DNA of 64,000 nucleotides from assembly GCA_025362295.1 (NCBI GenBank), contig JANYGX010000029.1, positions 62,001 through 126,000 of the forward strand, given 5' to 3'. A program made the position numbers and the translations under genes. This stretch comes from Sphingomonadales bacterium. GTDB taxonomy: Bacteria; Pseudomonadota; Alphaproteobacteria; Sphingomonadales; Sphingomonadaceae. Numbering within the stretch: position 1 is the first letter of the stretch; the number at the start of each line of letters is the position of its first letter. This document shows, piece after piece, positions 37,878 through 48,434 of the stretch. The notes under the pieces are model-generated. The model saw only the letters and a list, made by a program, of their open reading frames with translations, made no database searches and was not told the DNA's origin.

Positions 37878-40800
37878 ACATCCCGCGCCTGTTCATCCTT
37901 CGGCCAGTGGCGACCACCTTGCTCACTATTGGTGTTGCTTTGGCAGGTATTGTGGCATTTTTGCATTTGCCAGCCGCACCGTTGCCACAGGTTGATATTC
38001 CCACAATCTCGGTGTCTGCAACCTTGCCGGGGGCAAACCCTGACACCATGGCGGCAACAGTCGCGACACCACTTGAGCGCTCACTGGGTGTGATTGCCGG
38101 TGTGACGGAAATGACATCGACATCCAGCCTTGGCAACACACGGGTGACGTTGCAGTTTGATCTCAATCGCAACATTGATGGTGCCGCGCGTGATGTGCAG
38201 GCCGCCATCAATGCTGCGCGCACATTGTTGCCAACTGGCCTCCCCAGCAACCCCACCTATCGCAAGGTTAACCCTGCGGATGCGCCAATCATGATACTGG
38301 CGCTCACATCCGACACGGCAACGCGCGGTGAAATGTATGATGCGGCTTCAACGGTGCTGGCGCAAAAAATTGCGCAAGTGAGCGGTGTTGGCCAGGTAAC
38401 CGTCGGCGGTGGTGCGTTACCCGCCGTGCGGGTGGAGCTCAACCCGCGTCAACTGAATGCCGCTCGTCTTGATGTCGAGCAGGTGCGTGCAGCTATTGGC
38501 ACATTCAATGCCAACCGCCCCAAAGGTAATGTTGATGCCAGGGATGGTAACTGGCAAATTGCCGCCAACGATCAGGCACGCCGTGCGGCTGATTATGTGC
38601 CGCTGATTATAAAATATAGTGCTGGCGCACCTGTGAGGCTGGGGGATGTTGCCAGTGTGTCAGATTCTGTGCAGGATATTCGAAATGCTGGCCTGTTCAA
38701 TGGCAAGCAAGCCATTTTGCTGATCATTAGCAAACAACCTGGTGCAAATATTATTGATACTGTCGATGCTGTTACCGCCTTGCTGCCGCAATTGCAGGCA
38801 ACGTTGCCGGGCAGCGTTAAACTGTCGCTGGCGCTTGACCGGACACCGACCATTCGCGCGTCGCTCCGCGATGTGGAGCGCACACTCATTATCTCGACTG
38901 TTCTGGTGATACTGGTTGTATTTTTGTTTTTAAGGCACGGCAGGGCAGCGATTATTCCAGCTGTCGCCGTACCGGTATCATTGCTTGGCACATTCAGCAT
39001 CATGTATTTATGCGGCTATAGCCTTGATAATCTCTCATTGATGGCGCTGACAGTCGCCACCGGTTTTGTGGTTGATGATGCCGTGGTAGTGCTGGAAAAC
39101 ATATCCCGGCACATCGAGGCGGGTATGGAGCCGCTGGCGGCAGCCCTGAAGGGAACCAGCGAGGTTGCCTTCACTGTCATTTCCATGAGTCTGTCGCTGA
39201 TCGCTGTGTTTGTGCCCATACTGTTGATGGGCGGCCTTGTAGGGCGACTGTTCCATGAATTTGCCGTGACACTTTCGGCGTCTATACTGATATCGCTGGT
39301 GGTCTCACTCACCACGACTCCTATGATGTGTGCATTACTGTTGCGCCCGCAGGGCACTCAGAAATCTGGCAGATTTTTTACAACACTGCAATCAGCCTAT
39401 GGGCGCAGTTTAAGCCTTGTGCTGGCGCATCCTGTCGTGACTCTCATGGTTCTGTGCCTTACAATCGGATTGAATGTTTATCTGTACGGTATTGTGCCAA
39501 AGGGTTTTTTTCCGCAGCAGGATATCGGCCGTTTGTCCGGTAACATTCAGGCAGATCAAGGCACATCGTTTCAATCCATGCAACAAAAAATCACGGCTTA
39601 TATGGCCATCGTCCGGCAGGATAAGGATGTCGAAAATGTCATCGCTTTTACCGGTGGCAGCGGTGGTCAGGGCGGCGGCGGCACCAACAGTGGTCAGATG
39701 TTTGTAACGCTGAAACCGCTCAGCCAACGCACGGATACAGCCGAGCAGGTGATCACACGGCTGCGCAAGGCAACGGCGCGTGTCGCTGGCGCCAGTCTGT
39801 TTTTTCAGGCCCAGCAGGATATTCGCGTTGGCGGACGACAAGGCAACGCCCAGTATCAATACGCCTTACAGGCCGATGATCTCGTTACCCTGCGTTTATG
39901 GGCACCACGCATCCACGATGCCTTGATGGCAACTAAAGAAATTATTGATGTCAGCAGTGATCAGCAGGACAAGGGCCAACAAACCTCTATCACAGTCGAT
40001 CGCGACAGCGCAACGCGGCTTGGAGTAAGTATGCGCCAGATTGATGCAACACTGAACGATCTGTTTGGCCAGCGCCAGGTGGCGACAATCTACAATACCC
40101 TGAACCAGTACCGCGTGGTGATGGAAGCGGCCCCTGAATTTCTGCAAAATCCCACAGCACTGAATGATGTTTATATTGCCAGCAGCTCAGGCCAATCCGT
40201 GCCGCTGTCGGCTATAGCGCATGTAAAGAATAATACAGCACCACTCGCGATTGCGCATCAGGGACAATTTGTGACAACGACAATCGCTTTTAATTTGAGC
40301 CCTGGCACGTCGATTGGCACAGCCACGATCGCCATCAACAATGTTTTCAACACAATTGGCGTGCCGGCAAGCGTGCGAGGTGAATTTGCTGGTACGGCCA
40401 AAATATTTCAGGATTCGTTTAAAAATCAGCCCTATCTTATTCTGGCTGCTTTTGTTGCCATTTATGTTGTGCTGGGTATTCTTTACGAAAGTTATGCGCA
40501 CCCCATCACAATTCTATCGACTCTGCCTTCAGCCGGGCTTGGCGCACTGCTCACATTGCTAGTGTTCAAAACAGATTTGAGCCTGATTGCCATTATTGGC
40601 ATTATTTTGTTGATCGGCATTGTGAAAAAAAACGCCATACTGATGATCGATTTTGCCCTTGATGCCGAGCGCACGCGCGGTTTGTCGCCACGCGAAGCAA
40701 TCCACGAAGCGTGCATTACCCGCCTGCGGCCCATTTTAATGACAACATGCGCAGCTTTGTTTGGAGCCCTGCCGCTGGCCCTTGGCCATGGGGACGGCGC

Positions 40801-40972
40801 TGAGCTTCGCCAGCCGCTGGGTCTTGCTATTATGGGGGGGCTGATCGTAAGCCAGATACTCACACTTTATACCACACCTGTCGTCTATTTGCAGATAGAA
40901 CGACTGAGCAACCGACTCTCTAAAAACAACACACGTGCGTTGGTTGGCCTTGAAAAACAGGTATCCACGTAA
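37874..40972 (+). CDS. mdtC: RND efflux permease, MdtC-like
   Basis: Second RND permease of the operon, 1032 residues. MdtC features are [40 protein letters not shown] and [22 protein letters not shown]4 has [20 protein letters not shown] (about 394-413) and TM10 [19 protein letters not shown] glycine-rich loop [14 protein letters not shown] (near 595) lies in the porter domain. ATGA overlap with mdtB implies equal translation for a mixed pump. No outer-membrane channel, no MdtD and no two-component regulator follow; the dps gene starts 40 bases later. The channel is presumably a TolC encoded elsewhere. Confidence 0.94.
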   Translation: MNIPRLFILRPVATTLLTIGVALAGIVAFLHLPAAPLPQVDIPTISVSATLPGANPDTMAATVATPLERSLGVIAGVTEMTSTSSLGNTRVTLQFDLNRNIDGAARDVQAAINAARTLLPTGLPSNPTYRKVNPADAPIMILALTSDTATRGEMYDAASTVLAQKIAQVSGVGQVTVGGGALPAVRVELNPRQLNAARLDVEQVRAAIGTFNANRPKGNVDARDGNWQIAANDQARRAADYVPLIIKYSAGAPVRLGDVASVSDSVQDIRNAGLFNGKQAILLIISKQPGANIIDTVDAVTALLPQLQATLPGSVKLSLALDRTPTIRASLRDVERTLIISTVLVILVVFLFLRHGRAAIIPAVAVPVSLLGTFSIMYLCGYSLDNLSLMALTVATGFVVDDAVVVLENISRHIEAGMEPLAAALKGTSEVAFTVISMSLSLIAVFVPILLMGGLVGRLFHEFAVTLSASILISLVVSLTTTPMMCALLLRPQGTQKSGRFFTTLQSAYGRSLSLVLAHPVVTLMVLCLTIGLNVYLYGIVPKGFFPQQDIGRLSGNIQADQGTSFQSMQQKITAYMAIVRQDKDVENVIAFTGGSGGQGGGGTNSGQMFVTLKPLSQRTDTAEQVITRLRKATARVAGASLFFQAQQDIRVGGRQGNAQYQYALQADDLVTLRLWAPRIHDALMATKEIIDVSSDQQDKGQQTSITVDRDSATRLGVSMRQIDATLNDLFGQRQVATIYNTLNQYRVVMEAAPEFLQNPTALNDVYIASSSGQSVPLSAIAHVKNNTAPLAIAHQGQFVTTTIAFNLSPGTSIGTATIAINNVFNTIGVPASVRGEFAGTAKIFQDSFKNQPYLILAAFVAIYVVLGILYESYAHPITILSTLPSAGLGALLTLLVFKTDLSLIAIIGIILLIGIVKKNAILMIDFALDAERTRGLSPREAIHEACITRLRPILMTTCAALFGALPLALGHGDGAELRQPLGLAIMGGLIVSQILTLYTTPVVYLQIERLSNRLSKNNTRALVGLEKQVST

Positions 40973-41012
40973 CTATATAAATTTAGTATTCATGCAATAA
41001 AAGGTCGACAAC

Positions 41013-41516
41013 ATGCCCAAAACATCCAAATCCGCACCAGCCTCCAGCATTAATATTGGCATCAGCGAGAAAGATCGCGCGGCTATTGCTACCAGCCTCG
41101 GCAATTTGCTGGCCGATACCTACACACTGTACCTCACCACCCATAATTTTCACTGGAACGTCACCGGACCCATGTTCAACACATTGCACCAGATGTTTAT
41201 GGTGCAATATACAGAGCTCTGGAATGCCGTTGATCCGGTTGCAGAACGCATTCGTTCGCTTGGCCATGCAGCACCTGGCTCCTATGCCCAGTTTGGCAAG
41301 CTCGCCTCAATAAAAGATGCGCCAGCGACGCCGCCCAAGGCCCTAGAGATGGTGCGCATTCTGGTTGATGGGCATGAATCTGTTGCAAGAACTGCCCGCA
41401 AAATTTTCCCGATAGCGGAAAAAGCTGGCGATGAACCAACGGCAGATTTACTCACGCAGCGCCTGACTGTGCATGAGCAAACCGCCTGGATGTTGCGGAG
41501 TTTGCTTGAGGCATGA
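41013..41516 (+). CDS. dps: Dps family DNA-binding ferritin
   Basis: A 167-residue Dps protein: a 12-mer that oxidises and stores iron with hydrogen peroxide and condenses DNA in starved or oxidatively stressed cells. The ferroxidase-site motif is [19 protein letters not shown] (about 50-68) followed by [15 protein letters not shown] (about 77-91); the His, Asp and Glu residues are those of Dps. A short Lys/Ser-rich N-terminus (PKTSKSAP) could bind DNA. AAAGG lies 7 bases before the ATG. A hairpin follows the stop (41530-41558). Confidence 0.94.
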   Translation: MPKTSKSAPASSINIGISEKDRAAIATSLGNLLADTYTLYLTTHNFHWNVTGPMFNTLHQMFMVQYTELWNAVDPVAERIRSLGHAAPGSYAQFGKLASIKDAPATPPKALEMVRILVDGHESVARTARKIFPIAEKAGDEPTADLLTQRLTVHEQTAWMLRSLLEA

Positions 41517-41529
41517 ACCATAGCGAGCC

Positions 41530-41558
41530 CCCGATACAATGAGCTTCATTTTATCGGG
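41530..41558. terminator. Hairpin after dps
   Basis: CCCGATA (41530-41536) pairs with TATCGGG (41552-41558); inside, AATGA-GCT-TCATT extends the stem after one C/T mismatch, giving twelve pairs and a three-base loop. It stands 14 bases after the dps stop but lacks a T-run, so it is a probable 3' end structure rather than a classical terminator. Confidence 0.5.
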
Positions 41559-41581
41559 ACAAGGCGAACGATAACAAAGAG

Positions 41582-41626
41582 CTATAATGAAGTTCATATG
41601 ATCAATTTATATGAACTTCATTATAG
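41582..41626. promoter_or_regulatory. Perfect 18-bp inverted repeat between dps and crcB
   Basis: CTATAATGAAGTTCATAT (41582-41599) and its exact reverse complement (41609-41626) surround a nine-base loop, GATCAATTT. The 18-bp AT-rich stem is followed by TGTGCGGCTTTTAT. It lies about 100 bases before crcB. It may be an operator, a bidirectional terminator or a recombination remnant; no family is recognised. Confidence 0.6.
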
Positions 41627-41724
41627 TGTGCGGCTTTTATGCATATTTAATATTTCGTGGCTTTCACTGGCGAAGTGCAACCTTGCAGGTTATGAAGGCA
41701 GCATAAGCACTGAAAGGATAAATC

Positions 41725-42108
41725 ATGCTGAGAAGTGCCGTTCTGGCTATATTTACAGGCGGCGGAATTGGTGCGGTTTCGCGTTATGGCTTTCAGCAAC
41801 TGGCACTGCGTTTTCTAGGCACTGGTTTTCCATGGGGAACCTTAGGTGTTAACGCAGTGGGTGGGCTGGCTATAGGTCTCATTTCCGGCTGGTATATCAG
41901 CCAAGGCAACCCCACAACACCTCTGCGACTCTTCCTAATCACTGGCGTATTGGGCGGTTTTACAACGTTTTCAGCCTTCAGCCTCGACGCGGCACAGATG
42001 ATTGAACGGGGTGACTTGCTGCATGCGGCTGTTTATTGCACCGCCTCGGTGGTGCTCAGCATCGCGGCTGTCTTTTTAGGGCTTGGCCTGCTAAAAGCCG
42101 TTTCATGA
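41725..42108 (+). CDS. crcB: Fluoride efflux channel CrcB/Fluc
   Basis: A 127-residue protein with four membrane helices forming half of a dual-topology fluoride channel in the inner membrane. Family motifs are GGGIGAVSRYGFQ (about 12-24), PWGTLGVNAVGGLAIGLISG (about 39-58, with the conserved Asn) and GGFTTFSAFSLDA (about 77-89, with the Phe-box and sodium-site backbone). The ATG follows GAAAGGATAAATC. Its stop overlaps the next gene's start (ATGA). A fluoride riboswitch could not be found in the upstream gap. Confidence 0.94.
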   Translation: MLRSAVLAIFTGGGIGAVSRYGFQQLALRFLGTGFPWGTLGVNAVGGLAIGLISGWYISQGNPTTPLRLFLITGVLGGFTTFSAFSLDAAQMIERGDLLHAAVYCTASVVLSIAAVFLGLGLLKAVS

Positions 42109-43232
42109 ACGAATATTATGTCAAAGCCGATGATGATGGTGTGCGGCTGGACCGCTGGATCAAGCGCAACCTACCGCAAATCAGTTTCATTTTGGTGGCT
42201 AAGTGGGCCCGCACGGGTCAGCTGCGTGTCGATGGTAAGCGTTCAGCACCGGGGGACCGGTTGAGCACGGGCAATATGGTGCGGTTACCGCCAATTGATC
42301 TCGCGCCTTCAACGCCAGCTATTTTTGCAGCGCAATCCACGCTGAGTGATCTTGAAATTGAAGAAGCCGAGGCGATGGTTATTCACCGCGACAGTGATTG
42401 CATTGTGCTGAACAAACCCCCAGGTTTGGCGACACAAGGCGGCACTGGCACCACCCATCACGTAGACCGGTTGCTGTCCGCCTTGTGTTTTGAGAAAATC
42501 GACAAGCCGCGCCTGGTGCACCGGCTTGATAAGGATACCTCTGGTGTTCTTCTGCTTGCACGCACCGCTAAGGCGGCGGCGTTTTTTTCCGAGCATTTTC
42601 GTGGCCGCACAGCTCAAAAAACCTACTGGGCATTACTGCTTGGTGTGCCGCATCTTGATGATGGCTTGATATCTGCGCCGCTTGCCAAACAGCTGGGCAC
42701 GGGTGGTGAAAAAATGTGCGTAGACGAGAAAAACGGTTTGGCTGCCAAAACGGAATATCAGGTGCTTGAACGCGCTGGCAATCGCGCGGCCTGGGTTGAG
42801 CTGCGCCCGCTCACGGGGCGCACCCATCAGTTGCGAGTTCACTGCGCGACCATTGGCCATGCAATTGTGGGTGATGCTAAATATGCTGGCAAGGAAGCTT
42901 TTTTAACCGGTGGTATATCGCGTAAAATGCATTTGCATGCGCACCGGTTGGTCATTCCGCATCCCGCTGGTCATATGATTGATGTGATTGCTAATCTGCC
43001 TACGCACATGTTGGAAAGTTTTGAGATGCTGGGTTTTGAAACGCCTGAGCACGCTGTGCCGGAATTCGATCCGCTGGTGCAAATGGCCAAAGCGCCAGCG
43101 ACATCCGGCAAGCCAGGCAATGCAAAACCAAAGCGCTCATTCAAGGAAAAACCTGCGAACAAAGAAGTCGCCCGGCGTGCCTGGAACAAGGATGCCACAA
43201 AACCGCGACGTGGCGGCAAGCGCTCAAAATGA
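42105..43232 (+). CDS. RluA-family rRNA pseudouridine synthase (RluC-like)
   Basis: A 375-residue pseudouridine synthase of the RluA family, most likely modifying 23S rRNA like RluC. An S4 RNA-binding domain (about 12-70: VRLDRWIKRNLPQ, RTGQLRVDGKR) precedes the catalytic domain (about 85-300) with IVLNKPPGLATQGG (about 98-111) and HRLDKDTSGVLLLARTAKAA (about 143-162), whose Asp in LDKD is the catalytic residue. RPLTGRTHQLRVH is also present. The last 45 residues are a Lys/Arg/Pro-rich tail (PKRSFKEKP to RRGGKRSK) that probably adds RNA affinity. The start at 42105 overlaps crcB by four bases; it overlaps the following HAD gene by four. Confidence 0.92.
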   Translation: MNEYYVKADDDGVRLDRWIKRNLPQISFILVAKWARTGQLRVDGKRSAPGDRLSTGNMVRLPPIDLAPSTPAIFAAQSTLSDLEIEEAEAMVIHRDSDCIVLNKPPGLATQGGTGTTHHVDRLLSALCFEKIDKPRLVHRLDKDTSGVLLLARTAKAAAFFSEHFRGRTAQKTYWALLLGVPHLDDGLISAPLAKQLGTGGEKMCVDEKNGLAAKTEYQVLERAGNRAAWVELRPLTGRTHQLRVHCATIGHAIVGDAKYAGKEAFLTGGISRKMHLHAHRLVIPHPAGHMIDVIANLPTHMLESFEMLGFETPEHAVPEFDPLVQMAKAPATSGKPGNAKPKRSFKEKPANKEVARRAWNKDATKPRRGGKRSK

Positions 43233-43885
43233 CCAAGCTTGTTGTGTTTGATTGTGATGGCACACTGGTTGATAGCCAGGCCAACATCATCAATGCCATG
43301 CGCGAGAGTTTCATCAATCACGGGTTCAAACCGCCAGCTGATAAAGCCATACGCGGTGTTGTTGGTTTGTCATTGCTTGAAACCATGCAGACGCTATTGC
43401 CTGAAGCCGAACTTTCTGTGCAGACACACATGGCAGAAGATTATAAAACTTCATTTCAGCGTTTGCGCAAACTTGGCAGGCTTGAAATTGAACCGCTGTT
43501 TCCGGGCATCAAGGATACGTTGGTTGCCTTTCAGGACCATGGCTTTACACTCGGTGTGGCCACCGGAAAATCTGTCCGAGGCCTTAATATGTGCCTTGAG
43601 CATCACCAATTAGCGCATCATTTTTCGACTCTTCAAACAGCCGATCATCACCCGAGCAAACCGCACCCATCCATGTTGCAGCAGGCTATGCTGGAGTGTG
43701 CAGCCACTCCAGAAAACACAATGATGATTGGTGATACGATTTACGATATCACCATGGCATGCAATGCACATGTTCGTGCTATTGGTGTATCTTGGGGATA
43801 TCATGATGACGATGCCTTGCACGCTGCCGGAGCGTATGCCGTGGCTGAATATGCTGCAGAATTACAGCAATTAATTTTGGCATGA
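43229..43885 (+). CDS. HAD-family phosphatase, phosphoglycolate-phosphatase-like
   Basis: A 218-residue HAD hydrolase. Motif I, VFDCDGTLVDSQAN (5-18), holds the nucleophile D8 and D10; motif II is GVATGKSVRGL; motif III/IV is SKPHPSM and MIGDTIYDITMACNAHV (about 167-183). A C1 helical cap lies between. Many neighbours of RluC in alphaproteobacteria are similar phosphatases; phosphoglycolate or nucleotides are possible substrates, not proven. ATGA overlap with the pseudouridine synthase and a seven-base gap to the ATP12 gene make one operon from crcB to ATP12. Confidence 0.88.
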   Translation: MTKLVVFDCDGTLVDSQANIINAMRESFINHGFKPPADKAIRGVVGLSLLETMQTLLPEAELSVQTHMAEDYKTSFQRLRKLGRLEIEPLFPGIKDTLVAFQDHGFTLGVATGKSVRGLNMCLEHHQLAHHFSTLQTADHHPSKPHPSMLQQAMLECAATPENTMMIGDTIYDITMACNAHVRAIGVSWGYHDDDALHAAGAYAVAEYAAELQQLILA

Positions 43886-43892
43886 TGCAAAA

Positions 43893-44585
43893 ATGAAACG
43901 TTTTTACACGCATGTTATAGTTGAAAAAAGCACTGCAGGCTATCACGTGCATCTCGATGGCAAAGCCATTCTTACTCCGGGACGTATTAAACTTGTTGTA
44001 GTATCTGAAACTCTGGCCAAGGCGATTGCCAGTGAATGGTCTGTGCAGGGTGAAAATATTGATCCCAAGTCAATGCCGTTTACACGACATGCAAACTCTG
44101 TACTTGATCGCATAAAGACGAGGCGAGCAGAAGTGGTTGCCGAAATTGCCGCTTTTGCTGGATCGGATAGTCTATGCTACCGGGCAAAATTTCCTGATGA
44201 TCTTGTGCAAAAACAATGTGAAAAATGGGACCATTTGCTTGAGTGGGCTTTCCTAAAATATAATATCAGCCTCAAGACTACGCAGGGTGTAGAGCCGGTA
44301 CAGCAATCGATTTCAAGTCTCTCGGAGCTTTTGAAGGCCGTGGATGTTTTTTCCGTTTGGCAGCTATCTGCTTTACACACAATTGTTCATATTTCTGGCT
44401 CGCTGATTATTGGGCTAGCTATGGTGTTGAATGAAATTACGCTGGAAGACGCATGGCAAGCGGCACAACTTGAAGAAATATATCAGATAGAGCGCTGGGG
44501 TTCTGACGAGCTTGCTATTGCTACTCTTGCAGCCAAACGCTTCGATTTTGAGAAAGCAGTGCAGTGGTTGAAATTGCTAGTTTGA
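43893..44585 (+). CDS. ATP12-family F1-ATPase assembly chaperone
   Basis: A 230-residue ATP12 family protein. In mitochondria Atp12 binds the F1 alpha subunit until it joins beta; alphaproteobacteria keep the same chaperone. Signatures: RFYTHVIVEKSTAGYHVHLD (3-22), GRIKLVVVSETLAKAIASEW (about 31-50), MPFTRHANSVLDRI (about 61-74) and SDSLCYRA (about 90-97), and the C-terminal half has WQLSALHTIVHISGSLIIGL. The start is only seven bases after the phosphatase, so it ends that operon. Linked with RluC and HAD genes as is usual in the class. Confidence 0.93.
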   Translation: MKRFYTHVIVEKSTAGYHVHLDGKAILTPGRIKLVVVSETLAKAIASEWSVQGENIDPKSMPFTRHANSVLDRIKTRRAEVVAEIAAFAGSDSLCYRAKFPDDLVQKQCEKWDHLLEWAFLKYNISLKTTQGVEPVQQSISSLSELLKAVDVFSVWQLSALHTIVHISGSLIIGLAMVLNEITLEDAWQAAQLEEIYQIERWGSDELAIATLAAKRFDFEKAVQWLKLLV

Positions 44586-44700
44586 TTTATACAAGAAAAA
44601 CACAATTGCAAAAGCTCAAAAGATTGACTTATGTTCTTCATTGCTGTGAAGGTTTGGATGACAGTTGGCGCTATGACTGTGAGTGAATGAATAGGGTTTT

Positions 44701-44710
44701 TGGTATACCA
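44701..44710. promoter_or_regulatory. GntR/FadR-type palindrome upstream of pccB
   Basis: TGGTATACCA is a perfect ten-base palindrome 66 bases before the pccB start. It fits the GT-N-AC pattern of FadR-subfamily GntR operators, which often control fatty-acid and propionate genes. No regulator gene is adjacent, and ten bases can arise by chance. Confidence 0.3.
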
Positions 44711-44776
44711 GTATGATTGATACAGCTTTATAAATGAGCCGATTGTTCTAAAAAGCAAAGAAAAGAATAGAATGTT

Positions 44777-46309
44777 ATGAAAAGTGTTTTGGATGAATTG
44801 GAAAGTCGGCGTGCTGCAGCGAGATTGGGTGGTGGCCAAGACCGTATCGATGCACAGCATCGTAAGGGGCGGCTAACAGCGCGCGAGCGTGTTGAGCTGT
44901 TGCTTGATCCTCACTCGTTTGAAGAAACCGGTATGTACGTTGAGCACAACTGTGTTGATTTCGGCATGGCAGGGAGTAAAATTCCAGGGGATGGTGTGGT
45001 CACAGGGTCTGGCACAATCAACGGTCGTTTGGTGTTTGTTTTCAGTCAGGATTTTACCGTGTTTGGTGGCTCACTTTCCGAGCGACATGCGGAAAAAATT
45101 TGCAAAATGATGGACCAAGCTATCAAAGTCGGCGCGCCTATTATCGGCATGAACGATTCTGGCGGAGCACGTATTCAGGAGGGCGTGGCCTCGCTTGGCG
45201 GCTATGCAGAAGTGTTTCAGCGCAATGTGCTGGCATCAGGCGTGGTGCCGCAAATATCTCTCATCATGGGGCCGTGCGCTGGAGGCGCTGTTTATTCACC
45301 GGCCATGACAGATTTTATTTTCATGGTGAAAGACTCCAGCTACATGTTTGTTACTGGCCCAGATGTAGTCAAAACAGTCACCAATGAAATTGTCACGCAG
45401 GAAGAATTGGGTGGTGCCATCACACACAGCACAAAATCAGGTGTTGCCGATTTGGCTTGCGAAAATGATATTGAGGCGATTTTTACGACCCGCCGTTTTT
45501 TTAATTTTCTGCCACTGAGCAATCGTGAGGCTGTGCCCTTCCGGCCAAGCCATGATGATCCTTCAAGAGTGGACATGTCGCTGGATACGCTGGTGCCGAC
45601 GAATGCAAACAAGCCCTATGATATTAAAGAGCTTATTCATAAAACCGTTGACGATGCTGATTTTTTTGAGGTGCAACCGGGATATGCTGGTAACATTATT
45701 ATTGGTTTTGGCCGTATAGAAGGCCACAGTGTTGGCATCGTTGCCAATCAACCAATGGTGCTGGCGGGGTGTCTTGATATTGCGTCTTCAAAAAAAGCTG
45801 CGCGCTTTGTTCGGTTTTGCGATGCTTTTAATATACCGATTATTACATTCGTTGATGTGCCTGGTTTTTTGCCCGGAGTTGCACAGGAACACAACGGTAT
45901 TATCAAAAACGGCGCCAAGCTTTTGTTTGCCTATGGCGAAGCAACAGTGCCAAAAATTACCGTGATAACCCGCAAGGCTTATGGCGGCGCCTATGATGTT
46001 ATGGCGTCCAAACATTTGCGCGGTGATCTGAATTATGCATGGCCAACGGCTGAAATTGCTGTGATGGGTGCAAAAGGTGCTGTTGAAATTATATTCCGCA
46101 AGGATATTGGTAATGCGGACGCTATTGCTCAGCGCACAGCGGAATATCAAGCGCAATTTGCCAACCCTTTTGTCGCTGCGAGTAAAGGCTTTATTGACGA
46201 AGTCATCATGCCACATTCAACCCGCAAGCGCATTGTCATAGGCCTTAGAAAATTGCGCGGCAAGCAGTTGGAAAATCCATGGAAAAAACACGATAACATG
46301 CCGCTTTAA
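44777..46309 (+). CDS. pccB: Propionyl-CoA carboxylase beta subunit
   Basis: Carboxyltransferase of propionyl-CoA carboxylase; it moves CO2 from biotin to propionyl-CoA to make methylmalonyl-CoA. The 510 residues match PccB. The N half has [20 protein letters not shown] (about 20-39), [20 protein letters not shown] (about 96-115), [20 protein letters not shown] (about 125-144) and [16 protein letters not shown] (about 168-183). The C half has [36 protein letters not shown] and [13 protein letters not shown]. It is followed by pccA after 28 bases. A GntR-type palindrome lies upstream. Methylmalonyl-CoA mutase is not in this window. Confidence 0.95.
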   Translation: MKSVLDELESRRAAARLGGGQDRIDAQHRKGRLTARERVELLLDPHSFEETGMYVEHNCVDFGMAGSKIPGDGVVTGSGTINGRLVFVFSQDFTVFGGSLSERHAEKICKMMDQAIKVGAPIIGMNDSGGARIQEGVASLGGYAEVFQRNVLASGVVPQISLIMGPCAGGAVYSPAMTDFIFMVKDSSYMFVTGPDVVKTVTNEIVTQEELGGAITHSTKSGVADLACENDIEAIFTTRRFFNFLPLSNREAVPFRPSHDDPSRVDMSLDTLVPTNANKPYDIKELIHKTVDDADFFEVQPGYAGNIIIGFGRIEGHSVGIVANQPMVLAGCLDIASSKKAARFVRFCDAFNIPIITFVDVPGFLPGVAQEHNGIIKNGAKLLFAYGEATVPKITVITRKAYGGAYDVMASKHLRGDLNYAWPTAEIAVMGAKGAVEIIFRKDIGNADAIAQRTAEYQAQFANPFVAASKGFIDEVIMPHSTRKRIVIGLRKLRGKQLENPWKKHDNMPL

Positions 46310-46337
46310 TGCTGCGTTATTTTAAGAGAGCAAATAT

Positions 46338-48335
46338 ATGTTCAATAAAATTTTAATTGCCAATCGTGGTGAAATTGCTTGTCGCATTATAAAAACAGCG
46401 CGCGCAATGGGTATTAAAACAGTTGCTGTCTATTCTGATGCGGATGCGACGGCGCTGCATGTCGAAATGGCGGATGAAGCTGTGCATCTGGGGCCATCGC
46501 CAGCAGCGCAATCGTATCTGTTGGGTGAGAAGATCATTGAAGCTTGCAAGGCAACGGGTGCTGAAGCTGTTCACCCAGGCTACGGTTTTTTGTCGGAACG
46601 TGCATGGTTTGCCAAAGCGCTTGATGATGCTCACATTACCTTCATCGGTCCGCCTGCAAACGCCATTGCTGCGATGGGAGACAAGATTGAATCAAAAAAA
46701 CTCGCCATCAAAGCTGGTGTGTCTGTCGTGCCCGGCTATGTCGGAGAAATCGCTGATGATATCGAGGCTGTTAAAATTGCCAAAGATATAGGCTATCCAG
46801 TCATGATCAAAGCCTCGGCTGGTGGTGGCGGCAAAGGGATGCGTGTTGCCTATACTGAAACAGAAGTGCGCGAAGGGTTCAAGGGTGCACGTCATGAAGC
46901 CATTGCAAGCTTCGGCGACGATCGTATATTTATTGAAAAATTTGTTGAAGAGCCGCGTCACATCGAGATTCAGCTGATCGGCGATAAGCATGACAACATA
47001 ATGTATCTCGGTGAACGTGAATGTTCCATTCAGCGACGCCATCAAAAAGTGATTGAGGAGGCGCCAAGCCCATTTGTAACGCCAGACATGCGTAGGGCGA
47101 TGGGTGAGCAAGCTGTGCAACTGGCAAAGGCGGTGGGGTATTATTCTGCGGGCACAGTCGAATTTATTGCTGGTAAAAATCGTGAATTTTACTTTCTTGA
47201 AATGAACACGCGTTTGCAAGTTGAACATCCTGTGACTGAATTAGTGACTGGCTATGATCTGGTAGAGCTCATGATCCGTGCAGCTGCTGGCGAAAAATTT
47301 TCATTCACACAAAGTGATATAAAACTAAACGGCTGGGCAATGGAAAGTCGTATATATGCGGAAGACCCTTACCGCGGATTTTTGCCCTCTATCGGTCGTC
47401 TGGTCAGATATCAGCAACCTAAAGAATTTTCATCGGCCAACGAGACAGTGCGTGTTGATTCAGGCGTTGTTGAGGGGTCGGAAATTTCAATGTTTTATGA
47501 TCCCATGATAGCCAAGCTTGTCAGCCATGCCACAAGCCGGCACGCCGCGATAGATCTACAAATCAAAGCCTTGGATGAATATCATATTCAGGGAATCAGC
47601 CACAATGGTCATTTTGTTTCAGCCGTTATGCAGCATGAAAAATTTCGCTCTGGCACATTCACTACGGCGTTTATTGCCGAAGAGTATCCAGATGGCTTTC
47701 ATGGCAACCCTACATCATCTGAGAGCAAGCAAAAATTAATGGCAGCCGCAGCTGTCATGAAAGTTCTGACCATACGCCGAGAAAGCCTGATCGATGGCCA
47801 ACTGAATGGGCACGACGCCATATTCGATGATAACTGGGTTGTCACGCTTGATAAAATGCAAACAAGCGTGAAAGTGATGGAACTGTCCAATGAATTTACA
47901 GTTAAAGCCGAGGCTTGGCAGCATAAAATTATCACGGGCTGGAAAGTAGGTTCACCACAGTTTAAGGCTTTGATTGATAATGAAGCCTTGACCGTAGAGG
48001 TTGATTATAAATCTGTTGACGTGAAATTATCGTTTCGTGGCGCCTCACACACTATTTCTGTTCAAACACCGTTCGCAGCGTTGCTTGCAGGTTACATGGT
48101 TGAGAAAATAAAGCCAGATATGTCAAACTATTTGCTTTGCCCAATGCCTGGCCTCGTGGTCTCCATTGACGTGACCGTTGGCGAAAAAGTTGAAACAGGT
48201 CAGACTCTTGCTGTGGTCGAAGCCATGAAAATGGAAAACATATTGCGTGCCCAGAAGCCGGCAACAGTTAAAGAAATATTAGTGGATAAAGGCCAGTCTC
48301 TAGCCTTGGACTCTATTATTCTTACCTTTGAGTAA
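46338..48335 (+). CDS. pccA: Propionyl-CoA carboxylase alpha subunit (biotin carboxylase plus BCCP)
   Basis: A 665-residue subunit that carries biotin and carboxylates it with ATP and bicarbonate. The N-terminal biotin carboxylase (about 1-445) shows [15 protein letters not shown] (3-17), [28 protein letters not shown] (about 160-171), ECSIQRRHQKVIEEAPSP and [20 protein letters not shown]. The middle region is the BT/linker domain. The C-terminal biotinyl domain ends with VVEAMKMENIL, with K631 carrying biotin. Length and the pccB neighbour favour propionyl-CoA over acetyl-CoA carboxylase, whose subunits are separately encoded at 7.3-9.1 kb. Confidence 0.95.
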   Translation: MFNKILIANRGEIACRIIKTARAMGIKTVAVYSDADATALHVEMADEAVHLGPSPAAQSYLLGEKIIEACKATGAEAVHPGYGFLSERAWFAKALDDAHITFIGPPANAIAAMGDKIESKKLAIKAGVSVVPGYVGEIADDIEAVKIAKDIGYPVMIKASAGGGGKGMRVAYTETEVREGFKGARHEAIASFGDDRIFIEKFVEEPRHIEIQLIGDKHDNIMYLGERECSIQRRHQKVIEEAPSPFVTPDMRRAMGEQAVQLAKAVGYYSAGTVEFIAGKNREFYFLEMNTRLQVEHPVTELVTGYDLVELMIRAAAGEKFSFTQSDIKLNGWAMESRIYAEDPYRGFLPSIGRLVRYQQPKEFSSANETVRVDSGVVEGSEISMFYDPMIAKLVSHATSRHAAIDLQIKALDEYHIQGISHNGHFVSAVMQHEKFRSGTFTTAFIAEEYPDGFHGNPTSSESKQKLMAAAAVMKVLTIRRESLIDGQLNGHDAIFDDNWVVTLDKMQTSVKVMELSNEFTVKAEAWQHKIITGWKVGSPQFKALIDNEALTVEVDYKSVDVKLSFRGASHTISVQTPFAALLAGYMVEKIKPDMSNYLLCPMPGLVVSIDVTVGEKVETGQTLAVVEAMKMENILRAQKPATVKEILVDKGQSLALDSIILTFE

Positions 48336-48434
48336 ATTGTATTCAAATACAAATCATTTCCATATCAGATTTTATAAAATATTTACCAATGTTGTTAAGG
48401 GTATATTCGGCTAATATAATTTATAGACTAGTTT

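Noticed and set aside
41517-41724. Fluoride riboswitch upstream of crcB
   Set aside because: The conserved crcB-motif pseudoknot sequences could not be found in the gap.
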